Source: Bemisia tabaci (lineage: Eukaryota; Arthropoda; Insecta; Hemiptera; Aleyrodidae). From it: a stretch of 64,000 bases of DNA. Shown here in pieces: positions 52,902 through 64,000 of the stretch (position 1 is the first letter of the stretch; each line of letters begins with the position of its first letter). A program made the position numbers and the translations under genes. Under the pieces are notes generated by a model, which saw only the letters and a program-made list of their open reading frames with translations, did no database searches and was not told where the DNA came from. The stretch lies in contig NC_092793.1 in the NCBI RefSeq assembly GCF_918797505.1, positions 85,696,411-85,760,410 on the forward strand, in the 5' to 3' direction.

Positions 52902-53037
52902 TTTATATTGTACGTCATGTTTGTAGTATTCTATTCTTTTCTAAATGATGTAATGCTTCCAAAAAAGAAAAAAATGACATGTCTGTAAAAGAATGAAAAA
53001 ATAAATATATTAATATTTCTTTAATTTTTGCTTAAGA

Positions 53038-54262
53038 TCAATCCACTTGCCTCACGGTCCCATGCAGTAGTTCGTGCGAATACTTCACAGGTGTGATCAC
53101 GATCACCTGGGCTGTATTGTTGGCCGGGAAATTCTCTTTTGCCACAAGGGTCAACGTGATATCCACCGAAGCTGTTTTTAGATCTTCACCTTGGACACAT
53201 TTGATGACAAAAATCGCGCGATCTTTGAAATTTTCGAACAACATAGCTGGCTCGCAGAGTTTCTCACTTTTCCAGTAGCCTCTCATAAAATCGGTGTAGT
53301 TCAGATAGGCGTGATGATAATCCAAAGTCGGGACATCGTAGATCGTATCAACTTGAGGAAACCGACGCTCACCGATTTGAACGCTGACCGAGCGCACATT
53401 TACATGGTCGAAAAGAGAGGAATCCTTCAGGTGATTGTCCCGTCGATCCGTTTGAAATGCCAACGCCACGAATTTGGGCTAGTGCCTGCTGGTTGTTCTT
53501 ACGCTCCATTTGAACGTCTTGGTCGGAAAAATCCCCGGGATGTCGTGCGATTCCCAATTCATGTAACCGAAACTCATCTTGTTGTTTTTCTTCTTCATCT
53601 TGAGCAAGATTTGTTTTCCCAGTTCCAATGTGAATTTGACGATGGGAATCTCCCAATAGATTTCGATTATATTAAATTTGATGGTATAAACGTCCGCCGT
53701 CGCCGCGTCGGTGATATAATATACGTTCTTTTCCGTACCACTGCGCACTAGGATCAACTCTTGCGAGCATCTGACTAGGACATCTTTGAAATGTACTGCG
53801 AATATGCTGAGTGAAGACAACGGAACGACAGCGCACTGAGTTTGATCCGCCTGTGTGAAATCCCATTCGGTCCATGAATGAGTGATGTCAACAAACCCGG
53901 CAGTTGCGAGTCCTACGGTTTCCGCTTTAGTGTATGTGAGATAATTTTTCACGGTCGATGTCACTCCGACAGATTGCATGCTATCGACTTCTGTTCCGTT
54001 CACTTTGTACTGCATATGGTCGAACATGTGCAGGGGATAATTGTTAGCCCACTTGACTTTAGGTTTTGTAGCATCGGCGGCGGCTCCAGGATTTTTCTCG
54101 AGTTTCAGTTCTACACGCATGAAGATCCTCGAATCTTGAGCACGGTGATCAGGCCGTGGGTATCGGGGTGAACCGGATCGAACCGTTGTTTCCACGCCGT
54201 TCGTCGACCAGGCCGAAACGGATGTATTCGTATTCGATGATCTCTTGTCGCCAAGCTTCCAT
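53038..54262 (-). pseudogene. Major capsid protein, broken copy
   Basis: Matches copy 1 throughout. A TAG replaces the Lys codon after TTSRH near 53480, and two single-base losses near 54140 and 54168 disturb the N-terminal part. The frame upstream of the MEAW start stays open to an ATG at 54436 (MGKRRIQNDDTFLNSLAYYS), unlike copy 1. Confidence 0.85.
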
Positions 54263-54428
54263 CGTTCTTATTTCGGATTTTTCACCACGATTCCGAGTTG
54301 TGTGAGAGCCCTCTTGGAATATTCGGTCAAAGACTTCCTGCTGCTGCTGTTGACAACTAGTCCGTGAATTATCAATACTATAATATGCAAGAGAATTTAG
54401 GAACGTATCGTCGTTCTGGATCCTTCGT

Positions 54429-55197
54429 TTACCCATGAGATAGCGGTCTTACGTGCAGTCACACTGTCACTTCTTCACTACTTACCAAAATTGATCGCTC
54501 TTCCTTGTTGGTCTACTGTCTTAACGAGCAAACGTTGGATCTTATCACCCAAGACGGGGTAGTAATGAATCGTCGACGGTTGCTCTACCATTTGGAATCC
54601 TGGTTCGATATCGGGAGCAAACGCATAAATGTGATGTCCGCGCACCCCGTTCACGTATCCACCGTCAGCGATGCTGCACTCGACGCATATCATGTTTACA
54701 GGTGAGATGTTAACGCTATAGTCAGCTTCGTGCCATTCGTCCGGTGCCAAAAGACGCGATCCGAATCCGACCACCTTACGTAAAGTGCCGGGTCTGCGGA
54801 AATCGATCCAATACTCGGATTTGATGCTTACTTTGAGCGTACCGTTCTTCGCTTTGAGTTTGATACCTTCCGCTCTGCCAAGTTGTTCCTGTGAGTATTC
54901 TTCTATACCCTTGATCTCGTAGGCTCCGATGGGGAACGAAATTCCCGTGTAATTCTCGTCGCGGCTCTCGGAGTAGAAAAGCAGTCTATTCGTTTTGTCG
55001 ATGTTCGGGATGGAATAATATGTTACAAAACCCGTCAGACCGATCTCGCACGGTCCGAACAACTCGAGAGGTCTAGGCAATGCAAACTAAAGTACGTTGC
55101 TCCTCCCCGTCAACATGAACGTGTGACATCTTTTATCTGTCTCCATATTTGGTTTCGAATACTATATATTCCTGGTTTGTACGAGCCAGTCTAAAAA
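54429..55197 (-). pseudogene. Penton-like protein, broken copy
   Basis: Matches 3815-4582. Both start codons are changed, two bases are lost near 55158, a TAG stands before FALPRPLE (55088), and extra bases near 54478 alter the C-terminus. Confidence 0.82.
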
Positions 55198-55380
55198 TCG
55201 TTTCCCGCAGACGCTCGAGTTGAAATTTTGTTCGCTATCATAATTGTATCCTAGTGTCGTCGTCGTTGTTAAGCTACCGCAAGAGCGTAAAATGTATCAC
55301 GTAATTTCAACGGGTGGTGGTAGATCACCGAAACTGTCGTAGTACAATGCATTACCGCTCTCTGAAATCCGGTACGCTGT
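55160..55380 (-). pseudogene. Adenain-type protease, 3' remnant
   Basis: Sequence matches copy 1 from the catalytic Cys region up to the GTHW region, where it is cut by the hairpin element. The N-terminal half is missing. Confidence 0.75.
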
Positions 55381-56484
55381 CGCGCGCAAAATTTTTCGCG
55401 CAAACCCGAAGTCATTATCTCAAACCGTTTCAAAATGGCGGCCGGTCAAAGTTCAAAATGGCCGCAAATTGGCACCTCTGCTATTTGCACATGGATTTGC
55501 TTGGAACTCAGAATCTGGGGGTATTTTGGCACGAGAAAAAAGAATTTGACGTTAGATTTTTAAAAAAACCCTAATTTTTCAAAATGGCCGCCGTTTTAGG
55601 CTCAAAGTGGCCGAAAATTTGACAAACTCGATTTTTTGCCAATGGATTCACCTGAAATTCGGTATCTGGGGGTATTTTGACCCGAGAAGAACGAATTCGA
55701 CGTTAGATTTTTAAACAAACTGTAATTTTTCAAAATGGCCGCCGATTAAAGTTGAAAATGGTCAACAACTGGCAACCTCGATTTTTTGCCGATGTATTCG
55801 CCTGAAACTCGGTGTTTGGGGGTATCTGGGTAGGAGGAAAACGATAAGCTGAGAATCCGAGCTGAAAAGTCGAGGTTGCCAATTTTTAGCCATTTTGAAC
55901 TTTAATCGGCGGCCATTTCGAAAAATTACAGTTTGTTTAAAAATCTAACGTCGAATTCGTTCTTCTCGGGTCAAAATACCCCCAGATACCGAATTTCAGG
56001 TAAATCCATTGGCAAAAAACGAGTTTGTCAAATTTTCGGCCACTTTGAGCCTAAAACGGCGGCCATTTTGAAAAATTAGGGTTCTTTTAAAAATCTAACG
56101 TCAAATTCGTTTTTCTCGTGACAAAATACCCCCAGATACCGAGTTCCAAGCAAATCCTTGTGCAAATAGCAGAGGTGCCAATTTGCGGCCATTTTGAACT
56201 TTGACCGGCCGCCATTTTGAAACGGTTTGAGATAATGACTTTTGGTTTGCGCGAAAAATTTTCTTTTTTTATGCTCTTTCGAACGAGGTATCACAAAGGG
56301 GGTCTTCCCATTTGAAAAAAAAAAGTTAGGGTCCGTAACCCCCCAAGGGGGGGCCCCCAAAATTTTGGGGGGGGGTCAAAAAGTAGCTCCCTTCGGTCTA
56401 GGAACACCCTCCAAGTTTCAAATCTCTACCTCAATTAGGTCAAAAGTTAGAGGGGGGGGGGGGGACTTTTCGAACACCCTGTAT
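55381..56484. repeat. Hairpin element inside Maverick copy 2
   Basis: Arms (55388-55850 and 55860-56262) carry AAAATGGCCGCCG-type words and TTTTTAAAAATCTAACGTC in inverted order; the tail ends GACTTTTCGAACACCCTGTA. Compared with copy 1, Maverick sequence corresponding to about 4755-6455 is missing across it, so insertion went with a deletion of about 1.7 kb. Confidence 0.85.
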
Positions 56485-56492
56485 TGAAAAAG

Positions 56493-57798
56493 ATGGATAA
56501 CTTATTATCGTTGTCGACGATCGCTCAGAAATACGGTAGTATCGATAAAATCCGTCAAGATATCAAACGGAAGAGAAATGCCATTCGCACCGGAGAGGCG
56601 GACGCTCAGGTGACGTTGAAGAAAGTTTTCAAACCGTAGACAGATCCACTCGCAGCGTTGCAGAAAACTGTGTCGTCGTCAACACCCGCACATGTTGCTG
56701 CTCCTCAGGAAAAGAAAACCAAGATCGAACCTTCAAAATCGGAAACAAAAGATGAAACAATGTTTGTTGATAGTTTATTTGTTTCGTTCGGATCACCGAA
56801 AAATATGAACAACGATGATGATAACGACTCAAAGGAGGAGCAGGAGGAGGAGCAGGAGGAGGAGTAGGAGGAGGAGCAGGAGGAGGAGTAGGAGGAGGAG
56901 CAGGAGGAGGAGGAGTAGGAGTAGGAGGAGGAGGAGTAGGAGTAGGAGGAGGAGGAGGAGGAGTAGGAGGAGGAGCAGGCGGAGGAGGAGTAGGAGTAGG
57001 AGGAGGAGGAGGAGGAGGTGGAGGAGGAGGAGGAGGTGGAGGAGGAGGAGGAGGAGGAGGAGGAGTAGGAGGAGGAGGAGAGGAGGAGGAGGAGTAGGAG
57101 GAGGAGGAGGAGGAGTAGGAAGAGGAGGAGGAGGATAATGATGATGATGATGATGAAGCGTTCCAAGATGCAACGGATAAAGAACAAACAACGGGTCGCA
57201 CTGAAGACGACATCGATTCTCGAGACACGAACATTGCCCCGAACGTACAGTTCTACTTGGACGATCTGGAGAAACATCCGAAACAGTCCGATAGCGCGTA
57301 TGGTGTGCGGAAAGCAATCAACAGAAACTTTCTTATCGGAAACCGAACCATTACTTTCGATTCGGACGGACGACTAATCTTGGACGGTGGCGATGAGGTG
57401 TTCGAACCGACACCCGGGTTCTGAGAGCTCCTTTTTAAGAAACATCCGCGTAATTACACAGCAGATGATCGCGCTAGATTCCAACGAGTAGTTACGCTCA
57501 CCAATGCGCATCGTTGGGATAATCATCCACACGGTAGACCCAAGTCGAATCGCAGTCGTAAATACCGCGATCTCATCAAACCTTTGTTCGCTACATCGAC
57601 TCCGAGATCAACGAGGAAGTCACCGCGTAAAAAATTGAAGAAAGGCTCCGGTATCAAAATTCATCGTGCGAAACGGGAACTCGTCTATTGGGACGATCCG
57701 AACGAGTTAGTCTAACGTCTCGTTTTACTTGTAGCTTTGACAAGCTGGTCACACCGATCACGATAGTGAAATTCGCAAAGCGGATTACATCCACTAAA
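56493..57798 (+). pseudogene. Acidic Maverick protein with expanded GGA/GAG repeat, broken
   Basis: N-terminus MDNLLSLSTIAQKYGSIDK. The acidic linker is replaced by about 300 bases of GAG/GGA triplets (56835-57135) broken by TAG. The domain that follows (AYGVRKAINRNFLIGNRT) has a TGA in place of Leu at 57422 and a TAA near 57712. Decayed. Confidence 0.8.
56835..57135 (+). repeat. GAG/GGA triplet expansion
   Basis: About 100 triplets of AGG/GAG type with scattered GAGTAG and GAGCAG variants. Long frames on both strands (Arg/Ser, Leu, Pro or Ser runs) are products of this repeat. Confidence 0.95.
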
Positions 57799-57819
57799 TA
57801 CAGGTTCCGCACAAAACAA

Positions 57820-58142
57820 ATGAGTCACACCGACCGGTTTGGAAGATCGAAAGGGACTTACGTTCCAACACGAAGCAAGGTCTTAAAAATGACGATTTCT
57901 TACTGGATCCCGACGGGAATTATCTCGTATCTAACAAACGGATCCGACAACTGCAAGATCCCGAAAGCGATGAGGATGCGGTGAACAAACAATGGTCCAA
58001 ACGGAAGTGGAAGGAAGACATGAAATTAGGTCAACACTGTCTGGAGCGTATCCACCAACTTCACCAATCTTACAATCGTCTGGTTAAAATTGTAGCATCG
58101 AAACGGCATTTGAATCGAGAGAGCGGACGACGTCGACGGTAA
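57820..58142 (+). pseudogene. Fibre-like protein, A/B recombinant with frameshift
   Basis: The 5' part (MSHTDRFGRSKGTYV) follows paralogue A of copy 1, whereas from the DAVNKQW block on it follows paralogue B and runs to RRRR and a TAA. One gene stands where copy 1 has two. A base lost near 57865 shifts the first part. Confidence 0.75.
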
Positions 58143-58147
58143 TTATC

Positions 58148-58857
58148 ATGTCGGTAGAAAAACGTGGGATCGTCGAGGAGCTTCATAAACCTGCACGACG
58201 GAAGTATCCGCGTCGTAAAGTACGGATTCTCGGATTGTTCGATTTATGGCAAGCCGATCTCGTCGAGATGCAACCGTACGCCTCGGTCAACAAAGGATAC
58301 AGATATTTCCTCACAGTCATTGACGCGTGCTCGAAAAAGGCGCGGGCCGAACCGCTCAAATCGAAAACGGCCACGGATGTCACGTATGCCATGCAACGCG
58401 TTCTCAAAGCAGCCGGAAAGTTACCGAAACATTTACAAGTCGATATGGGCTCGGAATTCTACAACTCCAAAAGTCACGCACTGATGAAGCGTCACAAGAT
58501 CAACATGTACAGCTCGTAGCACGTTTGGCCAGACGAAAACTGAATGTCGGTGATCACGTCCGGATCTCGAGACTCAAAGCCATGTTCGAGAAAGGACACA
58601 CACCGAATTGGAGCACGGAAATTTTCAAGATTGTCAGCGTCAATCCGACCGTTCCGATCACGTACGATCTGAAAGACGCGCACGATACGATCATCAAAAG
58701 GAAAATCCTACCGCGAAGAACTCCAACCCACCAACGATAAGGATACGTTCCTGGTGGAAAAAATTCTGCGTCGCAAGAAAAACCAGGCCTTTGTCAAATG
58801 GTTGGGTCTGGACGCGAGTCACAACAGTTGGATCGATAGTAAGGATTTCGTATAAAT
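58148..58857 (+). pseudogene. Integrase, internally deleted
   Basis: Starts MSVEKRGIVEELHKPARRKY, an intact N-terminus. The first two Asp of the core are present; after KINMYSS about 240 bases of copy 1 (about 11475-11712) are missing, removing the catalytic Glu. The C-terminal VGDHVRIS and chromodomain parts follow with small frame changes. Confidence 0.85.
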
Positions 58858-58878
58858 AGTATGCATTCTCTCCTCAGT
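58850..58878 (+). promoter_or_regulatory. TATA plus initiator before the membrane protein gene
   Basis: GTATAAATAGTAT (58850-58862) over the integrase stop and TCAGT (58874-58878), 25 bases from TATA T to initiator A; leader of about 20 bases to the ATG at 58896. Confidence 0.55.
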
Positions 58879-58895
58879 ATCGTAAGGAAGAAATC

Positions 58896-60177
58896 ATGAA
58901 CGATCAAATAATTCTCAGCACTTTCATCATCATCGTAACCGTCGTTGGAGTGAATTCCGTAAGGGTGGCGGAAAACTCATCCGAAGCAAACATCACAATG
59001 TGCCCGGTCTATCCGGAAATCAAATGCGCACCCTCTACCTTGATGGACGTTCTTCTAATCATCTTGAGTTTACTGGCGCTTATTTGCTCCGCTCCGTACC
59101 TGTACTCCAAGTACCGTAATATGGGGTGAATGGGGACAGGCGGGTGAATAGGGACAATTTTGATTTATTTCCGTTCTTCAGTAATAACTCGGTAAGTTTG
59201 GCACCTACAGAACTCGTTTTTTTTTCCGAAAATGCATAGTTTGGCATCCTCTGTACTCAACCGGTGTTGTTTAGTGAAAACATAAAATGTCAACATAACC
59301 TCAAAACCAGACCTTGAAAAAAAGCGGTAAAACAAGAGTGATAACGTCCCATGCAAGTGGATCACGAATTGAAGAAAAGTTTTTTATTATGTTATCACAT
59401 TTTGACATCATTAGTTACCTTGCTCATCCTCAAAAATGGTGAAATTTTCTCGATATTTAGGTAGTTTAAAAAATATTCTTATCCAAAAAACGAACAGTTG
59501 GGAGTCTGGGTATCATAGATTCAGGCACTGGGGAGGGGCTTTCTTTGAAATTTTCCGCCTCTTATCACATCCTTTGGAATACTTTTATGTACCTATTTCA
59601 TATTCTGAGGCTTTTGAATACTGCCCTGGTTTAATTGAGGAATTTATCTTTCAGATCTCACAATGACCAGGGTATAAAGGACAATTGTCATCTGTTTGCT
59701 TCTTATTATTTAATTTTTGTTGATTAAAGACATGTTTTTCCAATTCAGATTCGAATTTCACTTTTTTTTAAAACTCAGGTAGTGTCTCCATTCACCCTCC
59801 AGTTAGCAGAATGGGAACAACGCTTTATTTACATTGAAATCTGCTGGTGTCCCTATTCACCCTAGTGGAGGCTGAATAGGGACAGTAGGTAAAACAACAA
59901 AATTAAAATAGTTAAAATTTTCGTATTATCAAAATTTTGAGGGAAAGTTAAGGTCACATCTTCCTGTTAAAAAAAAAACCAATTCTCGAAATCAGTAGGC
60001 CACAGACGTGTATTTGTATAAAAAACTGTCCCCATTCACCCCATATTACGGTACCTATCATCCGACTGCAAGTTCCGTTTCATCAGGATGGCCTGTAAAA
60101 ATAACAATCGGAAAGTCGATGACATAAGTGTCGATTTAAAGTTCGGAGAAGGAGAAGGGATCGATGTTTCTGGTTGA
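58896..60177 (+). pseudogene. Maverick membrane protein, interrupted by a transposon
   Basis: The first part (58896-59113) has an N-terminal hydrophobic stretch (IILSTFIIIVTVVGV, a likely signal peptide), an outer segment with an NIT glycosylation site and paired Cys, and a strong membrane helix (LMDVLLIILSLLALICSA). The rest of the gene (60054-60177) lies beyond a 938-base insertion and is in frame if one TA is counted, and aligns with the remnant at 16827-17144. Function unknown; a role at the membrane is all that can be said. Confidence 0.7.
59114..60051. mobile_element. Non-autonomous transposon with TA target duplication
   Basis: Ends CCGTAATATGGGGTGAATGG and its inverse, about 24 perfect bases, with TA on both sides (59112-59113, 60052-60053). 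938 bases, no transposase frame. TA duplication fits Tc1/mariner-like transposases. Words GGTGAATAGGGACA recur inside, so terminal pieces are repeated within it. Confidence 0.85.
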
Positions 60178-60814
60178 CAACCCTAACGTGGTCTATCGTG
60201 GGTGCCGCAAAATTTTACAAGTCCGAAATCTCGAAAACAAAAAGTCGCATCAAAATTCGGTCCGTACAGTTTTCCGATCTTCGATAGTGGAAAAGAATCG
60301 CATCCGTCCGCGACGGATCGGAGGAGGGTCATTTTCCGAAAAAATTTTCATTTTCCCGAATCAGACCCTTCTCTCCAGTCTCCGATACCAGGCTCATACT
60401 GTAGGAGACGGTCTTTCGAAACCAAAAATTTTTACAAGTCCGAAAATCCGATTTTTTTGCACAATCTGACAGCATTGTATCGAAAAATTAACTAATTTCT
60501 TGCACCATCTGGCAACACTGTAAAATTCAATGCAGCAAAATTTCACCCATAAATAAATCATTTATCTATATGCACCGCCCGGCAACGCTGTTACATAACC
60601 GCCATCTTGAAGGGACATATACACCATTGCATAACCCGCATATTGAAGGGGCTACATCACACCATTGCATAACCCGCATATTGACAGGGCAACATACAAT
60701 AATTTTTTACAGCGTTGCCACATTGGACAATACTCACCATACAACACTGTAATTTAATTCATATTTTTCTGCACAATTTGGCTAAAAACTTTTGTGCTAA
60801 AGTCGCCATTTTCA
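60178..60814 (+). other. Maverick 3' non-coding end region, copy 2
   Basis: Matches 12270-12895: CCGAATCAGACCCTTCTCTC, GACGGTCTTTCGAAACC, and repeated GCACCATCTGGCAACACTGT and CATTGCATAACCCGCATATT words. No gene. Confidence 0.75.
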
Positions 60815-61060
60815 CCCTACTTTCCTTCAGCTGCCAAACTTTACTGTCATACGTAAGAATACTTTTGTCTTCAACGTTGTAAATTTTCCTCTTGTTCTCT
60901 TTGGAAATCCGCGGATCCCAGAGGATTCCATTGAATATAGCTGTAGCCTTCCTTGCTAGGATGTTTGTTTCCTTGATCCCTTCATCCGTTCTTCCATCCT
61001 GGGTCAACGGAACCCCCAAGGACTTATAGTGCGCCTTTGATCTGCTGCCCATCCTCCAAC
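60815..61060 (-). pseudogene. LINE reverse transcriptase tail fragment
   Basis: On the minus strand YKSLGVPLTQDGRTDEGIKE, then ARKATAIFNGILWDPRISKE and NKRKIYNVEDKSILTYDSKV are typical of the C-terminal part of Jockey/RTE-type reverse transcriptases. Only about 80 residues. Same family section as 32745-33220. Confidence 0.85.
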
Positions 61061-63849
61061 TCAATGCTTTGCTGATCACCAATAGTTTTATTGCGTACTT
61101 GAGAACAAATTTACCTATATTGAGGGGCTGAATCCGGAAATCTCCGTTCTTTTCCATCACCCTACAATGAGTCAGTTAAGCTCGGGAGGGATTTGCCTGC
61201 AAATAGTCGAATCTTACAGTTTTCGGTACGAGAAGAACGATGCGCACGTCAAAATTTCACGAAATATTGTCTCCGCGGAGATATAACGCTTCCTTTTTAG
61301 GGTTCCTCGAAAGCATGTTTGAACCGACCGCCGTGAATTCTTGGATCTACGCGTCATAAGACAGGAAGATGGCGGCGGCGAAGCCGACCTGCTTACTACC
61401 ACCACGCTGTCATTGTTGACATCTCGATTTCGCGTTTGAGGTTAAGTGAGCTCTGTGTGAATGTTTCATATCCTACATACATCTGTATCGCATTCTGATT
61501 GAAAAGCTCAGAGAATTAAGAACAATGGATATGAATTTCAAACAAAGTAACCGACATAACCTCCAATTGACCAACAAAAACATACCGCCAACGCGTCGCC
61601 GCCGTGTATTCTTCCACTACGCTTTCCGCCGCCATATTGATCGTGACGTGTACGTCCAAGACCTACGAGGGCGCAGTTCAAACGCCGTTTTAGGCCACCC
61701 TAATTTTTGGCACTTTCAAATAAACTTTTCTCCTGTTTGCAGTCATCAAAAAAATTTAGGAAAAAAACCGTAAGCTTCGGTCACTTACTACTTTTGAATG
61801 ACACAATAAAAAAAAAATGACTTAACTGACTCATTCTCTGGAAAAGCCGATTCCGCCCGAAAACTGGTCATTATTCTGGTTAGTTTTCCGGAAAACTGAG
61901 GGGTGATCGGAGAGAATAAACGCAATTTTCAGATTTAGTGGCTCAAAACACATCGGAATAGTTTTATTGCGAATTTGAGAACAAATGTACCCATATTCTG
62001 CAGGGGTACCGGTCCTAAAAAAAAAACCAATAGTGCTAATTATAGAAACTGACCCGGAAAATGATTTCGATTTGAGTGTTCCAGTGTTCCTGAACACTCT
62101 GATCAAAATGACTGCCGAGTTCGGCCTTTTGCATGGTCCAAATCAGCACCATTTGGCATGAAATGTTTTTTTCTCCTATTTTTTTGGAATCTGTGACCTC
62201 GAAAACAGGTATCTAGAGTGTTTACTCCTCTCTTTGCTCCGCAGTTGACGTTTTAGCTACTAAAGAGCCGAAATCGGCCGCCAACTTGGATTTTGGGCAT
62301 TTCCGTGGGTAAAGGGGTCTGTATGACAATTTTTCTGGAATCTACGATCCAAAAAACATGAGAATCGACATGACACCTCTCTTGACGTTTTGTGCCGTTT
62401 TACCAAGATTTCAATTTCAGCCTCCATTTTGGCCGCCATCTTGTTTTTGGGGCCTTGGCATCAAAATCAGAGAGTCCACCAAAGATTTTCTCATTCTAGG
62501 GACCAAAATGAAGAGAGTAAACTTGCATCACAAACTTGCATACGGGACGTAATTTTCGAACACATGCTCCCCTGACCATGCAATAAATCGCCTTTTCCCG
62601 TCATTTTTGAGCATTTCCGGCCGGTTTTCATTTCCGTTTGGATCCGTGCCCCATCGATGCACGTTAGTAAGGGTTTATTACTCGAAATTATACACCTTAA
62701 GGTTGAAATAGAGAGAGAAAATTGGAAATTGCAGTCACAATCCATGGAATGCATCGGTTACGGTGTGAAAAATCGTCTTTTTGCGTCAATTGCAAGGATT
62801 TTCGGTCGGTTTCCGGGTTTCCATCAGGTCGTTCATCAATCGATGCATGTATGGAAAGCGTTGATAGTCTGATTTTATACATGTTAGAGGGAAAAGTGGG
62901 AAAAAATATCGGTAATTGAAGAGTTTATTATCGAAATATTTGGATTAACATGTGAAAAATCGTCCTATTTTACAAATTTGTCGCCTTTTTTGGCCTATTT
63001 GAATTTTTTTAGGCCTTAAAACCGTCCGATGGGAATTGAAAAAAGTATATCAACCAAAAGTATCATTAATATAAACTTCGAAGGATTCAGACTTTCAGCG
63101 ATTGTACCTTTTTCTATTTCACTTGAGAGGTTGCCAGATTATGCAATAAATGTGAATATTTTACACGGATTTGAATTGGGAAAAGTCCTAGAAAAAGCAA
63201 CTTATCTGGCAACAATTGAGTCCGGGAGGGACGAGAGGCTGCCTTCCTGGGAAAACCCATGATTTAGCCGGAAATGTCATTAAAACAATCGATTCCGTTT
63301 GAAGCATCAATTTTACACTAGGGAAAAGCTATTTTAAAATTATAATAGTTGTAAATGGACACAAATGCTACAGAAAGGGAAAAAGGAAAGGGAAAGGAAA
63401 TGAAATGAAAATACGATTACTGATATGTAATCAGAGAGAATAAAACAAAAACGTCAGAGAAATTTATATGCGATGAAAGTATAAGAAAAAAACACAAGTG
63501 GGCTCATTGCGATTCGCAACTCGAACTTTATCGTTGAGCATAGTTTTTAGACCCGTACGCCACCGATAATCTTCTTAAGAGGTAAAGATGAACTTTTGCT
63601 ACTTCAGCAAGTCAAATCGCGGAAGGAGATCCATGGATTGTCCTTTTCCGCCACCCGATGGGATGACGTCCCCAGTCAAATGCGTTTTTGAAGAAATGAT
63701 CGATCCCCATCATCGCTTCATCTCCACACATCTATTCATGTGCAAATGATGGCGCGCTCCGGCAACAAGGTTCTGTGACGAAATCATTTTTGCCTCCAGA
63801 GTCTTCAAAATGTATACATCTTAGTGATCAAATGTCTAACCACTGAGAA
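61061..63849. other. No gene supported; two G+C-rich AAGATGGCGGC-type spots
   Basis: AGGAAGATGGCGGCGGCG at 61368 and GCCGCCATATTGATCGTGAC at 61628 resemble YY1-type sites often near transcription starts, but no exon follows that I can support. Frames such as 61525-61773, 62657-62872 and 63029-63262 have no family resemblance. 62100-62600 has words of the CCATCTTG..GGGCC type found in repeats. Confidence 0.4.
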
Positions 63850-63964
63850 AAATGGCTCGCGGAGCGAGCCGAATGTCACTCGCGTAGCGAGTGATCGGGG
63901 GTCCAGGGGGCGTAGCCCCTTGGCTAGCCGTGACGGACGCGCAAAGCGCGTCCAGAGCGGCTAG
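63850..63964 (+). mobile_element. Helitron 3' end (plus strand)
   Basis: Four G+C-rich palindromes in a row (GGCTCGCGGAGCGAGCC, CACTCGCGTAGCGAGTG, GGGGGCGTAGCCCC, GGACGCGCAAAGCGCGTCC); the last stem is followed after seven bases by CTAG (63961-63964) and T, fitting the Helitron 3' end rule. Confidence 0.55.
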
Positions 63965-64000
63965 TATAGCCTAAGCTTGAAGTATAAAAAAAAGTCGAAA

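Larger units (their letters stand above)
50838..60830 (+). mobile_element. Maverick/Polinton element, copy 2, truncated and decayed
   Basis: Begins abruptly inside the polymerase gene and follows the order of copy 1. Almost every gene has stops or frameshifts relative to copy 1. A hairpin element (55381-56484) replaces the segment from mid protease to ATPase. The right end region agrees with copy 1 up to about 60830, where a LINE fragment follows. Confidence 0.92.

Noticed and set aside
56629..57317. Frames of 107 to 201 codons with runs of Arg, Ser, Leu or Pro
   Set aside because: Products of the GAG/GGA triplet expansion read in other frames.
61350..61700. AAGATGGCGGC-type sites considered as a host promoter
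   Set aside because: Similar words occur in several repeats of this window and no first exon could be supported.

Overview
The window looks like one piece of an insect genome. The evidence is a spliced gene of the hnRNP L / smooth family in arthropod style on the minus strand, TATA plus TCAGT core promoters, and a dense load of Maverick, Helitron, LINE, SINE and hairpin repeats. The order or species cannot be read from the sequence; a repeat-rich insect with a large genome (for example a hemipteran) is a guess.

Layout. 1-12897 is a Maverick/Polinton element of adintovirus type (copy 1), cut by the window edge inside its protein-primed DNA polymerase. In order it carries polymerase, a 194-residue unknown protein, a small protein, then on the minus strand major capsid, penton, adenain-type protease and a phospholipase A2 capsid protein, then on the plus strand packaging ATPase, an acidic protein, two tandem fibre-like proteins and an integrase with chromodomain. 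A 500-N gap (6753-7252) is followed by a second, indel-rich version of 4328-6752, most likely an assembly artefact. 50838-60830 is a second Maverick (copy 2) in the same orientation, decayed by nonsense and frameshift changes. A hairpin repeat has replaced 1.7 kb of it, and a transposon with TA target duplication sits in its membrane protein gene. 16600-17530 and 22747-22890 are smaller Maverick remnants.

The host gene is seen as five short coding exons on the minus strand: 45508-45593, 45070-45166, 23027-23099, 19499-19567 and 15855-15978. Their reading phases join without a break. They encode the later part of an RNA-recognition motif and the linker after it. The first intron (45167-45507) has AT-AC ends and a matching U12 branch site, so it reads as a minor-spliceosome intron. 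The other introns are filled with mobile DNA.

Between exons lie several near-perfect palindromes of 0.5 to 1.3 kb, two Helitron 3' ends with a helicase remnant, a GTGTTTGAT-type minisatellite placed between inverted arms, long satellite blocks with TATCCC and TATCGAT motifs, a tRNA-derived SINE inserted in a LINE fragment, and several MITE-like elements. From 61 kb to the end I see no gene, only a LINE fragment, G+C-rich stretches and a Helitron 3' end at 63964.

Working together: the Maverick gene set is that of an integrating virus-like element (replication, capsid, packaging, maturation, integration). Its genes share a core promoter module and many overlap, so expression from few transcripts is likely. 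Copy 1 still has intact polymerase, capsid, protease, phospholipase and ATPase frames but a broken integrase; copy 2 is clearly dead.
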